A stretch of DNA of 64,000 nucleotides from Paraflavitalea devenefica (GTDB lineage: Bacteria; Bacteroidota; Bacteroidia; Chitinophagales; Chitinophagaceae), in assembly GCF_011759375.1 (NCBI RefSeq), contig NZ_JAARML010000009.1, positions 1 through 64,000 of the forward strand, read 5' to 3'. Below are positions 17,033 to 26,190 of the stretch, piece by piece; within the stretch, counting starts at the first letter, position 1; every line of letters begins with the position of its first letter. The notes under the pieces were generated by a model. The model worked only from the letters and a program-made list of their open reading frames with translations, was not told where the DNA came from and ran no database searches. A program made the position numbers and the translations under genes.

Positions 17033-18133
17033 ATGAAAAACGATCTTGTTTACCAGCTTGCCCTGACACAGGTGCCGCAGATCGGCCCGGTACATGCCAA
17101 AATACTGACGGCATATTTTGAAACTGCCGCTGCTATTTTTAAAGCCAGTATTTCCCAACTGGAAAAGATAGAAGGCATAGGCGCCGTACGGGCAGCCGCC
17201 ATTCGTAAGTTTACCGATTTTGACAGCGTTGAAAAGGAGATTGATTTTATGGAGAAGTATAAGATCCGTCCCCTCTTCCTCACGGATGCAGACTATCCCC
17301 AACGCCTGCTGCATTGTTATGATGCTCCTGCCCTGCTCTTTTACCGCGGCGAGGCCAATCTCAATGCTTCCCGTATTGTAGCCATTGTTGGCACGCGCAG
17401 CCATACCGAATATGGCAAATCTATTACAGAAAAACTGGTGAAGGAACTGCAGGATACAGACGTGCTGGTAATAAGCGGTCTTGCCTTTGGTATTGATGCA
17501 CTGGCGCATAAAGCAGCACTTAAGCACCACCTGCCTACCATAGGCGTACTGGCTCATGGACTGGATATAGTGTATCCTTCCCAGCATACCCAACTGGCCA
17601 AAGAGATGATCAAACAGGGCGGCGGATTACTCACTGAATTCAGAAGTGATACGAAGCCGGATAAACACAATTTCCCGGCACGCAACCGTATTGTGGCCGG
17701 AATGAGTGATGCTACTGTTGTGATTGAAACAGACATTAAAGGAGGCAGCATGATCACAGCCGAACTGGCCAACAGTTATAACAAAGATGTGTTTGCTTTT
17801 CCCGGTAAGGTCACCGATTCCAAAAGCGCCGGCTGCAATTACCTCGTCAGGACTAATAAAGCGATGTTGCTGACGGATACACAGGAGCTGATTGATATGA
17901 TGGGATGGGCCGATGCCCGACAGCGAGCCAGGAAACAACAGCAGTTGTTTGTTGAATTAAGTCCGCAGGAAGAAACACTGGCACATATTTTACGCCAAAA
18001 AGAAGCTGTGCATATTGATGAGCTCAATATGCACAGCGGACTTAGCAGCAGCATGGTAGCAGCCGCTATTTTAAATATGGAATTACAGGGCGTGATACAA
18101 AGTCTGCCGGGGAAGCTATATAAGCTATTGTGA
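17033..18133 (+). CDS. dprA: DNA-processing protein DprA
   Basis: A 366-residue cytosolic protein that loads RecA onto incoming single-stranded DNA during transformation. An N-terminal helix-hairpin-helix region (about 10-65) precedes the Rossmann-like DprA core with VAIVGTRSHTEYG (about 118-130), ISGLAFGIDALAHKAAL (about 148-164), NFPARNRIVAGMS and GSMITAELA. The C-terminal about 65 residues form the DprA winged-helix domain (AVHIDELNMHSGLSSSMVAAAI region, ending GKLYKLL). The length is typical. It is divergent from higA, with 78 bp between. Confidence 0.96.
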   Translation: MKNDLVYQLALTQVPQIGPVHAKILTAYFETAAAIFKASISQLEKIEGIGAVRAAAIRKFTDFDSVEKEIDFMEKYKIRPLFLTDADYPQRLLHCYDAPALLFYRGEANLNASRIVAIVGTRSHTEYGKSITEKLVKELQDTDVLVISGLAFGIDALAHKAALKHHLPTIGVLAHGLDIVYPSQHTQLAKEMIKQGGGLLTEFRSDTKPDKHNFPARNRIVAGMSDATVVIETDIKGGSMITAELANSYNKDVFAFPGKVTDSKSAGCNYLVRTNKAMLLTDTQELIDMMGWADARQRARKQQQLFVELSPQEETLAHILRQKEAVHIDELNMHSGLSSSMVAAAILNMELQGVIQSLPGKLYKLL

Positions 18134-18242
18134 TAATTCAAGTGATTGGGCCTTCTACCTGTTAACATTTTACTAACTTCCCCACCAAAACCAGCCCAAA
18201 CGCAATACCAGCAAGGGATTCAGGCTTGTCTGAAAAAAATAT

Positions 18243-18275
18243 TTTGGAACGTATTCACCTGTTACCCTACCTTTG
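18243..18275 (+). promoter_or_regulatory. Promoter of guaB (TTTG - 21 bp - TACCTTTG)
   Basis: TTTG at 18243-18246, a 21-bp spacer and TACCTTTG at 18268-18275 match the Bacteroidota -33/-7 promoter. The guaB ATG (18279) starts 3 bases after the -7 element, so the mRNA should be leaderless. This also argues against the in-frame TTG at 18273, which lies inside the promoter element. Confidence 0.7.
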
Positions 18276-18278
18276 CAC

Positions 18279-19775
18279 ATGGCAATAAGAAATACCGCTC
18301 CCCGGACAAAATCTCCCGTTTCAAGTAAGTTTTTTGGTGATGGTTTAACGTTTGATGACGTTTTACTGGTTCCTGCTTATTCGCAAGTCTTACCCCGCGA
18401 AGTAGACATCCGTACAAAACTTACCAAAGACATTACACTGAATCTTCCCATGCTTTCTTCTGCTATGGATACTGTAACAGAAGCCAACCTGGCTATTGCC
18501 CTGGCCCGTGAAGGCGGACTGGGTATCCTGCACAAGAATATGAGTATTGAAAAGCAGGCCGAGCAGGTGCGCAAGGTAAAACGCAGTGAAAGCGGACTGA
18601 TCCTGGACCCCATTACTTTACATGAGGACGCCACGATCGGTGACGCCCTCCGCCTGATGAAAGAGAATAAGATCGGTGGTATTCCCATTGTAAACAATAG
18701 CCAAAAGCTGGTAGGTATCCTCACCAACCGCGACCTGCGCTTTGAAACAGCCCATGCCCGCAAGGTGAGTGAAGTGATGACGAAAGAGCTGATCACAGCC
18801 CCTGAAGGCACAGATATGAAGAAGGCAGGACACATATTGCGCCAGTATAAGATCGAGAAGTTACCAGTGATCAGGAAAGACGGCACCCTGATTGGCCTGA
18901 TCACCTACCGCGATATCCTCCAGTTGCAAAGTTTTCCCAATGCGGTAAAAGACGCTTATGGCCGCCTGCTCACCGGCGCCGCCCTGGGCATTACCCGCGA
19001 CCTGCTTGACAGGGCCTCTGCATTACAACAGATAGGTGTGGATATTGTATGTCTCGATAGTGCACATGGTCATAGCAAAGGAGTAATGGAAGCGCTGAAA
19101 GCGGTGAAAAAGAATTTCAAAAAGTTACAAGTAATAGCCGGAAATATAGGCACCGCCGCAGGCGCCAAAGCATTGGCCGAAGCAGGTGCAGATGCTGTAA
19201 AAGTAGGTATCGGGCCTGGCTCGATCTGTACTACCCGCATCGTAGCCGGCGCCGGCGTTCCCCAGATCACTGCGATCATGGAAGCGGCGTCTGTACTGCA
19301 TAAGAAAGGCATCCCCCTCATTGCAGATGGAGGTATCCGTTATACCGGCGATATGGTGAAGGCCTTAGCTGCCGGCGCCAACCTGGTGATGATGGGCAGC
19401 GTATTTGCCGGTACAGAAGAAAGCCCCGGCGAAACAATCATTTATGAAGGCAGGAAGTTTAAGCAATACCGTGGTATGGGCTCCATTGGTGCGATGAGCC
19501 AGGGCAGCGGCGACCGCTACTTCCAGGATGTGGAAGATGATGTGAAGAAGTTTGTTCCGGAAGGTATTGAAGGCCGGGTGGCTTTTAAAGGACATTTAAG
19601 TGAGATCGTTTACCAATATGTAGGTGGCCTCCGCTCCGGTATGGGGTATTGCGGCGCCAAAGACATCAAAGCATTACAGCAGGCCCAGTTTGTACGCATT
19701 ACCAATGCAGGTATGAAAGAGAGCCATGCACACGATATTGAAATTACGCGGGAAGCACCGAATTATAGCAGATAA
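18279..19775 (+). CDS. guaB: Inosine-5'-monophosphate dehydrogenase GuaB
   Basis: A 498-residue enzyme that oxidises IMP to XMP with NAD+, the committed step of GMP synthesis. Visible features: LTFDDVLLVPAYS (about 24-36), two CBS domains (about 100-215, with KIGGIPIVNN and KIEKLPVI), LDSAHGHS, the active-site loop GPGSICTTRI with the catalytic Cys at 317, and GADGGIRYTGD-like and SMFAGTEESPG-like segments (ADGGIRYTGDM, SVFAGTEESPGE). The length is normal. It is followed by a long imperfect palindrome ending in a T-run, probably its terminator. Confidence 0.97.
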   Translation: MAIRNTAPRTKSPVSSKFFGDGLTFDDVLLVPAYSQVLPREVDIRTKLTKDITLNLPMLSSAMDTVTEANLAIALAREGGLGILHKNMSIEKQAEQVRKVKRSESGLILDPITLHEDATIGDALRLMKENKIGGIPIVNNSQKLVGILTNRDLRFETAHARKVSEVMTKELITAPEGTDMKKAGHILRQYKIEKLPVIRKDGTLIGLITYRDILQLQSFPNAVKDAYGRLLTGAALGITRDLLDRASALQQIGVDIVCLDSAHGHSKGVMEALKAVKKNFKKLQVIAGNIGTAAGAKALAEAGADAVKVGIGPGSICTTRIVAGAGVPQITAIMEAASVLHKKGIPLIADGGIRYTGDMVKALAAGANLVMMGSVFAGTEESPGETIIYEGRKFKQYRGMGSIGAMSQGSGDRYFQDVEDDVKKFVPEGIEGRVAFKGHLSEIVYQYVGGLRSGMGYCGAKDIKALQQAQFVRITNAGMKESHAHDIEITREAPNYSR

Positions 19776-19785
19776 AAAAGCAGCG

Positions 19786-19855
19786 AGCTATGAGTTGCGG
19801 GCTGCGAGCCCGGTTCGCGGCAGCACTCGTAGCTCGTTGCTCACAGCTCATAGCT
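19786..19855. terminator. Long imperfect palindrome after guaB, likely terminator
   Basis: Two 24-base arms (19786-19809 and 19832-19855) are complementary at 19 of 24 positions around a 22-base centre. An A-run precedes the left arm (19774-19779) and a T-run follows the right arm (about 19859-19864), giving intrinsic-terminator character on both strands. The arms are built of repeated GAGC/TATGAG-like words, an architecture also seen at 26868-26977 and 37274-37345 with unrelated sequence. Confidence 0.65.
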
Positions 19856-19917
19856 TCTCTTTTTAGTAACTTGTACCTTGCCACTTGTTTTCCTATCTTT
19901 CGGAGAAATTACGGCCC

Positions 19918-21084
19918 ATGCAACGAGCCCGGATAGTACTGTTACTCCTTCTCCCTTTTTTGATCCCGCGCAACGCATTTTCCCAGTCAGATTCCTGTAA
20001 CCTGCGCATCAGCCTGCTCACCTGCAGTCCAGGCGAAGAATTGTATTCCACTTTTGGTCATACCGCCCTGCGGGTTACGGATGCAGCTACCGGCATGGAT
20101 ATCGTATTTAATTATGGTACGTTTGATATGGCTGATCCCATACAGTTTTATAAAGACTTTACACAAGGCTTAATGCTGTATTCGCTGTCTGCTTATCCAT
20201 TCAGTGATTTTGTGTATGAATACCAAAGCGAGCAGCGGGGAGTTATTGAACAGGTATTACAGTTATCCTGTGCTGAAAAAAACAGGATATTCAATGCCCT
20301 TCGGGAGAATGCGCAGGAACAGAACCGGCACTATTACTATTATTTTCACCAGGACAACTGCACCACCCGCGCGCGGGATATGGTGATGAAGCATACCGAC
20401 AGCCCTGTTGTATTCAAAAACATTTTACCGGCCGAAGTGCCCAGCTTCCGCGACCTGATCCATAGTTACCTGGATAAGGGCCATCAACCCTGGAGTAAAT
20501 TTGGCATTGATATTTTGCTGGGCGGCAACCTGGATAAGAAAGTAAGTAACCTGGAAGCGATGTTCCTGCCCGATTACCTGATGAAAGGATTCGACAGTGC
20601 AAGCACAGGTCATAAATCCCTGGTTGGAACCACACAAACGATCCTTACTGTTCCTGCCCAGCCTGCAGCAACCAGCGCCTGGTTTACCCCTTTTGTACTG
20701 TTTATGGGCCTGTTTATCTTTATTACGATCTTATCATTTCAGAAGGCCAATTGGTCGGTAACCTTTTTACGGGTATTTGATATTTCCTTTTTTTTGCTGC
20801 TGGGTTTATTGGGTGTGTTGCTGATTACCCTTTGGCTGATCAGGATAGATACGGTGTGCCGTAATAATTTAAACCTGTTGTGGGCATTGCCTACACATCT
20901 GCCTGTCGTATTTGTAATGGCCCGGCAAAAGAAATGGGTTAAAACTTATTTCAGGGTAGTTTGTATATTGACTGTACTATCAGGCGCCTGCTGGTTCGTG
21001 TTGCCCCAGGCATTAAATCCAGCCATCGCCCCTATCCTTGGTCTGATCTTTGTCCGGGCTTATGCGCATAGTAAAAAGAAGTAA
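19918..21084 (+). CDS. lnb: Lnb-type lipoprotein N-acyltransferase (DUF4105)
   Basis: A 388-residue envelope protein of the DUF4105 family, identified in Bacteroides as Lnb, which N-acylates the terminal Cys of lipoproteins in place of Lnt. The signal peptide is MQRARIVLLLLLPFLIPRNAFSQ. The periplasmic domain (about 25-240) has the conserved blocks TCSPGEELYSTFGHTALRV and YFHQDNCTTRARD, containing candidate catalytic His and Cys. The C-terminal 150 residues hold about five membrane segments (FVLFMGLFIFITIL, LLLGLLGVLLITLWLI and others). I chose the ATG at 19918 because it begins the signal peptide; an in-frame TTG at 19885 would bury it. Confidence 0.85.
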   Translation: MQRARIVLLLLLPFLIPRNAFSQSDSCNLRISLLTCSPGEELYSTFGHTALRVTDAATGMDIVFNYGTFDMADPIQFYKDFTQGLMLYSLSAYPFSDFVYEYQSEQRGVIEQVLQLSCAEKNRIFNALRENAQEQNRHYYYYFHQDNCTTRARDMVMKHTDSPVVFKNILPAEVPSFRDLIHSYLDKGHQPWSKFGIDILLGGNLDKKVSNLEAMFLPDYLMKGFDSASTGHKSLVGTTQTILTVPAQPAATSAWFTPFVLFMGLFIFITILSFQKANWSVTFLRVFDISFFLLLGLLGVLLITLWLIRIDTVCRNNLNLLWALPTHLPVVFVMARQKKWVKTYFRVVCILTVLSGACWFVLPQALNPAIAPILGLIFVRAYAHSKKK

Positions 21085-21147
21085 TACCTTTCGTTTTCGA
21101 CGCAGGCAAAGGTGCCACTTCTGCACATCAACAAACCAGGTATACCT

Positions 21148-21963
21148 ATGGCAGCAACAGAGAAGTTTATAGATATTGACGGCCGTCCGCTTTTTTACCG
21201 TGTTATGGGAACCGGTAAACCCGTGGTGCTGCTGCATGGCTTTGCTGAAGATGGTACGATATGGCAGCACCAGGTAGCCGCCCTGCGGGCATCATACCGG
21301 CTTATTGTACCCGATCTGCCGGGTAGTGGCCGCTCGGGAATGAGTGAAGATATGAGCATGGAAGGGCTGGCAGCTTCGGTAAAACAGGTAATAGAAGAGG
21401 AGCTGCCGGGTAATGAGCGGGTTGTTATGATCGGCCATAGTATGGGTGGGTATATAACCCTGGCCTTTGCAGAAAAGTACCCTGAAAGGCTGAAGGCCAT
21501 CGGCCTGTTCCATTCCACCGCGCGGGCCGATAATGAGGAAAGAAAAGCCCTGCGGCAGAAAGGCATTGAATTCATGCTGCAGCATGGGGCAGAGCTGTTT
21601 ATGCAGCAAACTACCCCCAACCAGTTTTCCCCTTCCTTTAAGCAGGCACACCCGGAGGTGGTAAGGGAAATTCTTGAGCGGTATTCCAACTTTTCCAATG
21701 AATCGCTCGTACAATACTACAGGGCTATGATGGTGCGTCCGGACCGGACCGACATATTAAAAAAATCTATCTGGCCAGTGCTGTTGATTGCAGGTGAACA
21801 CGATATGGGTATACCACCGGAACAACTGATGCAACAGAGTTACCTGCCTTCGCTGTCATATATCCACCTGCTGAAACATTCCGCACACATGGGAATGCTG
21901 GAGGAACAGGAGCTGAGCAACAAGTTCCTGGCGGATTTCCTGGCAGAAGTATGCATTGTTTAA
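21148..21963 (+). CDS. Alpha/beta-hydrolase
   Basis: A 271-residue alpha/beta-hydrolase with the full catalytic triad visible: nucleophile Ser98 in GHSMGG, Asp219 in GEHD, and His247 in HSAHMG. The oxyanion motif LLHGFAEDG is at about 28-36, and a helical cap (about 125-200) separates the two halves. No signal peptide is seen from the ATG at 21148; an in-frame GTG at 21112 is possible but adds an unconserved-looking leader. Substrate cannot be told from sequence; esterase or C-C hydrolase activities are both possible. It follows the lnb gene by 63 bp on the same strand. Confidence 0.88.
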   Translation: MAATEKFIDIDGRPLFYRVMGTGKPVVLLHGFAEDGTIWQHQVAALRASYRLIVPDLPGSGRSGMSEDMSMEGLAASVKQVIEEELPGNERVVMIGHSMGGYITLAFAEKYPERLKAIGLFHSTARADNEERKALRQKGIEFMLQHGAELFMQQTTPNQFSPSFKQAHPEVVREILERYSNFSNESLVQYYRAMMVRPDRTDILKKSIWPVLLIAGEHDMGIPPEQLMQQSYLPSLSYIHLLKHSAHMGMLEEQELSNKFLADFLAEVCIV

Positions 21964-21992
21964 CTAAACCACTATGAGAAGCAGGTGATTAC

Positions 21993-24659
21993 ATGAAGAA
22001 AGCCTTTTTCATATCTATTTTTTTATCCTGCCTTATCCAGCGATCGTTTGCGGCACACGTAAGGGGTGGTGAGATGTATTATCGCTATGACAGCGCCAAT
22101 TCCACCGCTACCATGTCCCGGTACATTGTTACTTTAAAGCTTTATATAGATTGTAATGCCGGGCAGGGTCAATTGGAGAATGTAGCTCCTTTTACCGTAT
22201 TCGACAAGTCGAATAACGCGCAGATCATGAACATCACGGTCGATCTTACCCGTGAAGAATGGATACGTTATGACCCTAATTCCAATCCCTGTATTACCAA
22301 TCCGCCTACTGACGTATGCTACCGCCTCCGTTACTTTGTAAAAACGATTGACCTGCCTGTTAATGCCGCCGGTTATGTGATCGCTTATCAACGGTGCTGC
22401 CGGATAGCAGATATCCGGAATATGCCGGACCCGACGAATAATTACGGCGCTACTTATATGTGTGAAGTCCCGGGCACCATAAGCGGTGTAACCCGTCCTT
22501 CCTATAAGAACTCAAGCCCTACTTTTAATCCTAATGACGCAGTAGCCATTTGCTATGGATCGCCTTTTACGTTTGATTTTTCAGCTACTGATGATGATAA
22601 AGATTCTGTCGTTTACCAATTGTGCAATGCCTATAACGGTGGTGGCCCCAATATGCAGTCAGAAAATTGCGCTACCTGCGCCCGGCCTAACCCGGCTGCT
22701 CCCCCGCCTTACAGTTCCATCCCCTACAGGTCGCCGTACAATGGTACATCGCCTTTAGGCTTCAATGTAACGATCAATTCCGCTACCGGGTTATTATCGG
22801 GTGTAGCGCCCAGTGTGGAAGGTCAGTATGTGGTAACGGCCTGCGCCTATGAATACCGCGATGGCGTACTGATCAATGTACACCGGAAGGACATCCATAT
22901 CCGCGTATCGGATTGCATACCCCTGAAAGCATTGCTGAAACCTGATTATTCTTATTGTGACGATTTCCTGGTGACGTTCAAGAATGAGCAGGCAAACCCG
23001 GCCAATTCGGTCTATATCTGGCAGTATGGAGATAATACGAAGCCCGATACCACGACTGACCTGGAAGGAAGGGTACAACACCTGTTTGCCGATACAGGCA
23101 CTTATACGATTAAACTGAAGGTGATACTGGCCGGTCAATGTGTGGACTCCACCACTACTCTGGCGAAGGTATATCCAGGTTTCTTCCCCAATTTCGATGT
23201 AATAGGCACCTGCTTGTTAAAACCCATAACGTTTATTGACCGTACCACTTCCCGCTATGGCTTTGCCAATAAATGGCGCTGGAATTTTGGTGATGAAACG
23301 ACGCTGGCAGATACTTCTCATGCCAATCCGGCTTCCTGGCAATACAGTACTATAGGGCTTAAACCGGTACAGTTGATCGTAGAGAGCAATAAAGGATGTA
23401 TAGATACCATTACGAAGGATGCCGATGTGCGTGATAAACCGCCTATTACCCTGGCCTTTAAAGACACGCTTATCTGTAGCAATGCGCTGGTACAGGATAC
23501 ACTGCAATTACATGCTTCGGGCAATGGTGTATTCAGTTGGTCGCCGCTGGTGGAAATACTACGTACCAATACACCCGATCCATTGGTATTTCCCAAAACC
23601 ACCACTACCTACCATGTACAGTTGGATGAAAATGGGTGCGTAAGTGAAGATAGCGTGCGGGTGCGGGTGGTACCGGTTGTTACGCTTGAATTGGGAAACC
23701 CTATTACGATTTGTCTTACGGATACTATACAACTACAACCTGTGACCGACGGGCTGAAGTTTACCTGGACTACCAATCCATCGCCCAGCCCCATTAGTGA
23801 TACGAAGGTGAAGGAACCGTATGTTTCTCCTACCGATGCGTTTACCACTTATTCGGTATTGGCTGAGATTGGTAAATGTTCATCAATTGATGATGTTACG
23901 ATTAAAACGGTACCTTATCCTACTGCCAATGCTGGCGCTGATACAACTATCTGTTTTGAAGATACAGCCAGCCTGAACGCTTCTATGGTCGGCGCACGGT
24001 TTGAATGGACACCGGCCAGCACGCTCAGCAATCCTAATATCCTGAATCCACTGGCCTTCCCGCGCAGGACTACCGAGTATGTATTCAGTGTATGGGACGA
24101 TCTCGGCTGTCCCAAGCCGAAACGTGATACCATAGAAGTTACGGTAAGGCCACGGCTGTTTGCTTTTGCCGGCAATGATACGGCGGTAGTTCTTGGACAG
24201 CCCCTGCAACTGAATGGCTCAGGCGCTGATTTTTATGAATGGCTGCCCGCCACTTATCTTAACCGGAATAATATTAAGAACCCGATTGCCCATTTGAGCA
24301 ATAGCTTTTCCTATGAGCTGCGGGTGTATACACAAGAGGGGTGCTTTGACCTGGATACGATCAATATTAAGGTCTTCCGCACCAATCCGGAGATCTTTGT
24401 TCCCAATGCCTTCAGGCCCGATGGGCACCAGAATAATGTACTGCGCCCCATACCGGTGGGCATTACCCAGATGGAGTATTTCAGGGTCTTCAACCGCTGG
24501 GGACAGTTGGTATTCCAAACCACCCAACATGGCAAGGGATGGGATGGCAAGCTGGGTGGCAAGCCCCAGGATTCCGGTATGTATGTATGGGAAGTGCGGG
24601 GTAAGGATTATACCGGCAAAACAGTGGTGAAGAAAGGTACGGCGGTACTTTTAAGGTAG
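21993..24659 (+). CDS. Large secreted PKD-rich protein with type B (gliding-motility-associated) C-terminal sorting domain
   Basis: An 888-residue exported protein with a signal peptide (MKKAFFISIFLSCLIQRSFA). The N-terminal third (HVRGGEMYYRY, with many Cys) and Ig/PKD-like domains follow (IWQYGDNT, WRWNFGDETTLADTSHANP, and Ig-like units at about 490-790 each starting near 'DTTICFEDTASL'-type segments). The last about 85 residues are the gliding-motility-associated CTD: EIFVPNAFRPDG, FRVFNRWGQLVF, GWDGKLGGKPQDSGMYVW. This sorts the protein through the type IX secretion system (SprA is encoded at 27-34 kb). It is probably a surface adhesin or matrix protein; the ligand is unknown. Confidence 0.92.
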   Translation: MKKAFFISIFLSCLIQRSFAAHVRGGEMYYRYDSANSTATMSRYIVTLKLYIDCNAGQGQLENVAPFTVFDKSNNAQIMNITVDLTREEWIRYDPNSNPCITNPPTDVCYRLRYFVKTIDLPVNAAGYVIAYQRCCRIADIRNMPDPTNNYGATYMCEVPGTISGVTRPSYKNSSPTFNPNDAVAICYGSPFTFDFSATDDDKDSVVYQLCNAYNGGGPNMQSENCATCARPNPAAPPPYSSIPYRSPYNGTSPLGFNVTINSATGLLSGVAPSVEGQYVVTACAYEYRDGVLINVHRKDIHIRVSDCIPLKALLKPDYSYCDDFLVTFKNEQANPANSVYIWQYGDNTKPDTTTDLEGRVQHLFADTGTYTIKLKVILAGQCVDSTTTLAKVYPGFFPNFDVIGTCLLKPITFIDRTTSRYGFANKWRWNFGDETTLADTSHANPASWQYSTIGLKPVQLIVESNKGCIDTITKDADVRDKPPITLAFKDTLICSNALVQDTLQLHASGNGVFSWSPLVEILRTNTPDPLVFPKTTTTYHVQLDENGCVSEDSVRVRVVPVVTLELGNPITICLTDTIQLQPVTDGLKFTWTTNPSPSPISDTKVKEPYVSPTDAFTTYSVLAEIGKCSSIDDVTIKTVPYPTANAGADTTICFEDTASLNASMVGARFEWTPASTLSNPNILNPLAFPRRTTEYVFSVWDDLGCPKPKRDTIEVTVRPRLFAFAGNDTAVVLGQPLQLNGSGADFYEWLPATYLNRNNIKNPIAHLSNSFSYELRVYTQEGCFDLDTINIKVFRTNPEIFVPNAFRPDGHQNNVLRPIPVGITQMEYFRVFNRWGQLVFQTTQHGKGWDGKLGGKPQDSGMYVWEVRGKDYTGKTVVKKGTAVLLR

Positions 24660-24693
24660 TCCGGGCTTATCTTGCAGCCCTAAAGAAACATGT

Positions 24694-25455
24694 ATGTCTA
24701 CTATAGCACTGATCACCGGCGCTACGTCGGGTTTCGGCAAGGCACTGGCCATTAAATTTGCCGCCAATCATTATAACCTCATTATCACCGGCCGCCGGGC
24801 CGACCGTTTACAGGAATTAAAAAACACATTAACAAGCACTTACGGTATTGAAGTAACAACACTCTGCTTTGATGTGCGCAGCCGCAAAGCCACTTTTGAG
24901 GCCATTGAACAGTTGCCGGCTTCCTGGAAAGCCATCGATGTATTGATCAATAATGCCGGGCTGGCATTGGGGAGGGATTATTTTGATGATGCCTCCCTGG
25001 ATGACTGGGATACCATGATAGATACGAATGTAAAAGGATTGCTGTATGTAACCAAGGCTGTGATTCCCAGCATGATAGAACGCAGAAAAGGACATATTAT
25101 CAATATTGGCTCTACGGCGGGTAAAGAGGTTTATGAAAAAGGGAACACTTATTGCGCTACAAAACATGCGGTGGATGCTGTTTCTCAGGCTATGCGTATT
25201 GATCTGCTGCGCCACCGGATCAAGGTGACGGCCATACATCCGGGTGCTGCAGATACGGAATTTTCCACAGTACGCTTCAAAGGCGATGAGGAACAGGCGC
25301 GGAAAGTATATGAAGGGTATGAGCCGCTGGCTGCCGGGGATGTAGCCGAGGTGGTGTATTATACCGCTACCCTGCCGCCACATGTTTGTATCAATGACCT
25401 GGAGATGACCTGTACAGCGCAGGCTAGTTCTTTTTATCTATATAAGGAACAGTAA
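24694..25455 (+). CDS. SDR-family NADP-dependent oxidoreductase (YdfG-like)
   Basis: A 253-residue short-chain dehydrogenase. The cofactor motif TGATSGFG is at 8-15 with GRR at 33-35 (favouring NADPH), NNAG near 86-89, catalytic Ser140, Tyr153 and Lys157 (YCATK), and HPGAADTEFS near 182. The overall sequence resembles YdfG/3-hydroxy acid (serine, L-allo-threonine) dehydrogenases. It lies 34 bp after the type B adhesin gene, but a functional link is not evident. Confidence 0.9.
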   Translation: MSTIALITGATSGFGKALAIKFAANHYNLIITGRRADRLQELKNTLTSTYGIEVTTLCFDVRSRKATFEAIEQLPASWKAIDVLINNAGLALGRDYFDDASLDDWDTMIDTNVKGLLYVTKAVIPSMIERRKGHIINIGSTAGKEVYEKGNTYCATKHAVDAVSQAMRIDLLRHRIKVTAIHPGAADTEFSTVRFKGDEEQARKVYEGYEPLAAGDVAEVVYYTATLPPHVCINDLEMTCTAQASSFYLYKEQ

Positions 25456-25508
25456 TTGAAGGGATTAAGGAGAAACCTATAGCTGCACGGGAAATAATAC
25501 AGGGAGCA

Positions 25509-25539
25509 TTGTGATTTCTGGATGATTTGATTATTTTTG
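25509..25539 (+). promoter_or_regulatory. Promoter of the 169-residue exported-protein gene
   Basis: TTG at 25509-25511, a 20-bp spacer and TATTTTTG at 25532-25539 (a perfect TAnnTTTG). The gene starts at 25580, giving a leader of about 35 bases. Confidence 0.5.
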
Positions 25540-25579
25540 AATGGTATCATAATCCACATCCCTAAAAAAACCGTCCGTT

Positions 25580-26089
25580 ATGGTTAAGTTCCTGTGCAAG
25601 ACCACATTGCCCGTCTTACTCCTTTTTTTCACCAATTCTTTATTGGCGCAAGATGTTATTAAGCAGCAAAGCTGTGATGGTAATCCTTATCAGCAAACGG
25701 TAGACAGCCTGAAGCAGGTGTATTCCGCCCAGGGGTTTACCTTATTGCGGGAAGCCTCTATGATCATGGAGAGTGAGTATGAGATGCCTATTGTGATGCC
25801 CATGAATCAAGGTACAGGATACCAGTTTATTTTTATCGGTGATCCCACTTCCAAACTGTATGAAGTACGTATGTACGACTGGAATGAAAAGCAGGTGATC
25901 TATAAAAGGAACCTGTGGGGAGATGTTGATGGCAATATCATCAGCTACAACTATGTTCCCCAGTTCACCGAGTACCACATGATCAAACCGGTGCAGGTAA
26001 ATAAGAAGAAGAAGAAACTATGCGGCTATGTAATGCTGCTGAAGAAAACCGGTCCCGGCGATCAGCAACAGAGTAAAAGCACCAAATAA
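25580..26089 (+). CDS. Exported protein of unknown function
   Basis: A 169-residue protein with a signal peptide (MVKFLCKTTLPVLLLFFTNSLLAQ). The mature part has a conserved-looking block EMPIVMPMNQGTGYQFIFIGDP and a stretch YEVRMYDWNEKQVIY, predicted mostly beta, then a lysine-rich segment (NKKKKKLCG) near the end. I do not recognise the family. It stands alone on the plus strand with its own promoter, and converges on the outer-membrane barrel gene, with a 35-bp palindrome between them. Confidence 0.75.
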   Translation: MVKFLCKTTLPVLLLFFTNSLLAQDVIKQQSCDGNPYQQTVDSLKQVYSAQGFTLLREASMIMESEYEMPIVMPMNQGTGYQFIFIGDPTSKLYEVRMYDWNEKQVIYKRNLWGDVDGNIISYNYVPQFTEYHMIKPVQVNKKKKKLCGYVMLLKKTGPGDQQQSKSTK

Positions 26090-26143
26090 GTATTATCCAT
26101 ACAAACCGAAGCTTATTGAATATATCTACTCGTTTATTAAAGA

Positions 26144-26178
26144 AAGGGTGAGCCGCCTTTGGAAGGCGACCCACCCTT
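26144..26178. repeat. 35-bp palindrome, copy 1 (convergent gene junction)
   Basis: AAGGGTGAGCCGCCTT and AAGGCGACCCACCCTT form a 16-base stem with two mismatches around a 3-base centre. An almost identical copy (34 of 35 bases) is at 61760-61794. Both sit between the 3' ends of convergent genes. It may act as a bidirectional terminator; the right arm here is followed by TT AAATTT. Confidence 0.85.
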
Positions 26179-26190
26179 TTAAATTTCATC

